Source of the DNA: Calditrichota bacterium
GTDB lineage: Bacteria > Zixibacteria > MSB-5A5 > GN15 > FEB-12
Direction of reading: 5' to 3'
Length of the DNA: 5,627 nucleotides
NCBI GenBank assembly: GCA_008501655.1
Contig: QQUK01000064.1
Location: 1-5,627 of the forward strand
Part shown: positions 3,702 through 5,627 of the stretch, one piece after another
Position numbering within the stretch: position 1 is the first letter of the stretch
Layout: each line of letters opens with the position of its first letter
Translations under genes and position numbers: made by a program
The notes under the pieces: model-generated
What the model was told of the DNA's origin: nothing
Databases searched by the model: none
The model's input: only the letters and a program-made list of their open reading frames with translations

Positions 3702-5627
3702 ATGTCCAAACCAGATAAAAAGCTCATCGAAGAACTGAAAAAACTCCATGAGGAGATTAATCGGCATAACCGGTTATATTATATTGAAGATAATCCGTCT
3801 GTCTCCGATGCTGAATACGATAAGCTTTTTGACAGGCTTGTTCAGATTGAAGAACTTCACCCTGAACTTGTGACTATTGATTCGCCGACTCAACGGGTAG
3901 GTTCAAAACCTTCAAAAAAGTTTGAACCGCTTGTTCACCGGATACCGATGCTTTCTCTGCAGAAAGTAACATCGATTGAAGAGTTTTATGAATTTGATAC
4001 ACGGGTAAAAAAAGAACTTGAAACAGAGAATGATATTCAGTACTTCACCGAACCAAAGCTCGATGGACTGGCGGTGGAACTTATATATGAAAACGGAATC
4101 TTCACCAAAGGTTCCACCCGCGGAGATGGTACAACCGGAGAGAATATCTCAGCAAATTTAAGAACAATCAGTACAATACCTCTAAAGTTATCGGACAAAA
4201 CTACCGCAAAATATCCCCTTTTGGAAGTTCGCGGTGAGGTTATTATACGACTTTCAGCGTTTGAAAAATTGAATAAGAAACTTGCCAAAGAGAATCTTCC
4301 GCTTCTTGCCAATCCCCGCAACGGAGCAGCTGGTTCACTCAGACAACTGAACTCGTCCATTACAGCTAAACGTCCACTTATATTTTATGCATACGGAATA
4401 TCAGATACATCGCTTGACAGACTCGACACTCAGCAAAAAGTTATCGAGTTTTTATCAGATGAGCAGTTTTTAATAAACGATAAAATCTATGTTGCCGATT
4501 CTGCTGACGAAGTAACGGTTATTTTTAACAATCTGACAAAAGACAGATCGAACCTCGACTATGAGATTGACGGTATGGTTGTTAAAGTAAATAAATTTGT
4601 CGAGCAAACATTACTCGGTCAAATCTCACGAGCTCCTAAATGGGCGGTTGCATGGAAATTTATAGCGGAGCAAGCTGAAACAATTCTCGAAGATGTCGAG
4701 TTTTCAGTCGGTCGAACCGGAATAATCACACCGGTCGCCAAGCTGAAACCGGTAAAAGTATCGGGGGTTATAGTATCGAATGCTTCGATGCATAATGAAG
4801 ACATTATTAACGAATTAGATATCCGTATTGGAGATACTGTAATCATTGAACGCGCTGGTGATGTCATTCCAAAGGTTATCTCAGTCGTAAAAGAGAAGCG
4901 TGTAAAATCATCTAAAAAGATTACATTCCCTAAAAAATGCCCATCCTGTTCCGAACCGATAACAAGACCTGAAGGTGAGGCAGCCTATCGTTGTATCAAC
5001 ACAGCTTGTCCGGCACAGCTTGAAGGTTCCCTGTTCCATTTTGCTTCCAAAGGCGGTTTTGATATCGTAGGGCTGGGGGATAAACTGGCAAAACAGTTGA
5101 TTGCTGAAAAACTGGTGCAGGATCCGTCAGATCTGTTTTTCCTTACGAAAGAGCAACTTCTCCCTCTTGATTTGATGGCGGATAAAAAGGCTGAGAAACT
5201 GTTGGCAGAGATTGAGTCGTCAAAAAAATCAGAGTTAAATAAAATCATTTACGCTTTAGGAATCATCGGAGTTGGAGAGTCGGCTGCTAAACTTTTAGCG
5301 GAACATTTTATCTCATTTGAACATCTTACAAAAGCATCTGAAGTTGCGCTAAACGATATTGATGGTATCGGACCGATTATCGCATCAAACATACATACGT
5401 TTTTTAATAATCATGGTAATCAGCAGATGATTGCCAAAATGAAAAAAGCCGGAGTTCTCTTTTCAGATTATAAATCGTCAGCAAAATCAGTAACTTTTGC
5501 CGGGAAAACTTTTGTTATTACGGGGACGTTATCTCAACCGCGAAATCATTTCAAAAACCTGATTGAGGAAAACGGCGGTAAAGTTTCCGGGTCAGTTTCA
5601 GCTAAAACGGACTACCTTTTAGCCGGT
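3702..5627 (+). CDS. ligA: NAD-dependent DNA ligase LigA (3' end cut by window)
   Basis: LigA seals nicks in duplex DNA using NAD+ as adenyl donor and is needed for Okazaki fragment joining and repair. The frame is open for 642 codons to the window edge; only the last part of the BRCT domain is missing. Visible in order: the Ia domain with YY and SDAEYD (26-40); SPTQRVG (61-67); the adenylation domain with catalytic Lys119 in KLDG; TRGDGTTGE (139-147); EVRGEV (175-180); NPRNGAAGSLRQL (204-216); DGMVVKV (290-296); the OB fold with VGRTG and RAGDVIPKV; a four-Cys zinc finger (Cys413, 416, 431, 436); helix-hairpin-helix repeats including DGIGPIIA (554-561); and a BRCT domain from about Phe599 (FAGKTFVITGTLS to KTDYLLAG). 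The ATG at 3702 is the only reasonable start, since an in-frame TAA lies at 3681 and the next Met is residue 83. In the first hairpin the usual MG.KSA reads MADKKA. All key residues are present. Confidence 0.97.
   Translation, partial: MSKPDKKLIEELKKLHEEINRHNRLYYIEDNPSVSDAEYDKLFDRLVQIEELHPELVTIDSPTQRVGSKPSKKFEPLVHRIPMLSLQKVTSIEEFYEFDTRVKKELETENDIQYFTEPKLDGLAVELIYENGIFTKGSTRGDGTTGENISANLRTISTIPLKLSDKTTAKYPLLEVRGEVIIRLSAFEKLNKKLAKENLPLLANPRNGAAGSLRQLNSSITAKRPLIFYAYGISDTSLDRLDTQQKVIEFLSDEQFLINDKIYVADSADEVTVIFNNLTKDRSNLDYEIDGMVVKVNKFVEQTLLGQISRAPKWAVAWKFIAEQAETILEDVEFSVGRTGIITPVAKLKPVKVSGVIVSNASMHNEDIINELDIRIGDTVIIERAGDVIPKVISVVKEKRVKSSKKITFPKKCPSCSEPITRPEGEAAYRCINTACPAQLEGSLFHFASKGGFDIVGLGDKLAKQLIAEKLVQDPSDLFFLTKEQLLPLDLMADKKAEKLLAEIESSKKSELNKIIYALGIIGVGESAAKLLAEHFISFEHLTKASEVALNDIDGIGPIIASNIHTFFNNHGNQQMIAKMKKAGVLFSDYKSSAKSVTFAGKTFVITGTLSQPRNHFKNLIEENGGKVSGSVSAKTDYLLAG

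Noticed and set aside
5499..5627. ligA as a truncated or broken gene
   Set aside because: The frame is open to the last base and the BRCT domain is cut only by the window edge; there is no internal stop or frameshift.
1..5627. CRISPR array, tRNA, rRNA, insertion sequence or toxin-antitoxin module
   Set aside because: I saw no regularly spaced repeats, cloverleaf or rRNA-like sequence, transposase motifs or paired small genes on either strand.

Overview
The window is a plus-strand stretch of a Gram-negative bacterial chromosome. It carries the distal half of a Tol-Pal (cell-envelope) operon, one small unrecognised gene, and most of the NAD-dependent DNA ligase gene ligA. Base composition is moderate to AT-leaning. 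The gene order (TonB/TolA-like transducer, tolB, pal, cpoB/ybgF) together with a lipoprotein form of CpoB and a proline-run Pal suggests an uncultured-type lineage of the FCB superphylum or a neighbour (for example Zixibacteria or Marinimicrobia-like) rather than a Gammaproteobacterium. That placement is inference from gene style, not from a database search.

Layout. Positions 1-161 hold the end of a TonB/TolA C-terminal domain. It is followed, with overlapping stop and start region, by tolB (173-1489). A 281-base AT-rich intergenic region (1490-1770) contains a perfect GC-rich 20-base palindrome, a weak terminator candidate, and a promoter region for pal. pal (1771-2298) has a strong Shine-Dalgarno sequence and encodes an OmpA-family lipoprotein with 13 consecutive prolines. 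cpoB (2318-3118) follows after 19 bases. An unrecognised 174-residue protein (3121-3645, GTG start) follows after 2 bases. After a 56-base gap with a sigma-70-like promoter, ligA (3702 to the window end) runs off the edge inside its BRCT domain.

How the genes work together. The TolA-like transducer, TolB, Pal and CpoB form the trans-envelope machine that couples inner-membrane energy to outer-membrane constriction and peptidoglycan remodelling at division. LigA is a housekeeping replication and repair enzyme that probably has its own promoter.

The most unusual signal is regulatory. Two perfect or near-perfect intrinsic-terminator hairpins, each followed by TTTTT, lie inside coding sequences. 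One starts 23 bases into cpoB and the other 27 bases into the next gene. Each is placed where it could end most transcripts of the preceding gene while letting a translated fraction continue. This could set a steep Pal > CpoB > downstream expression gradient.
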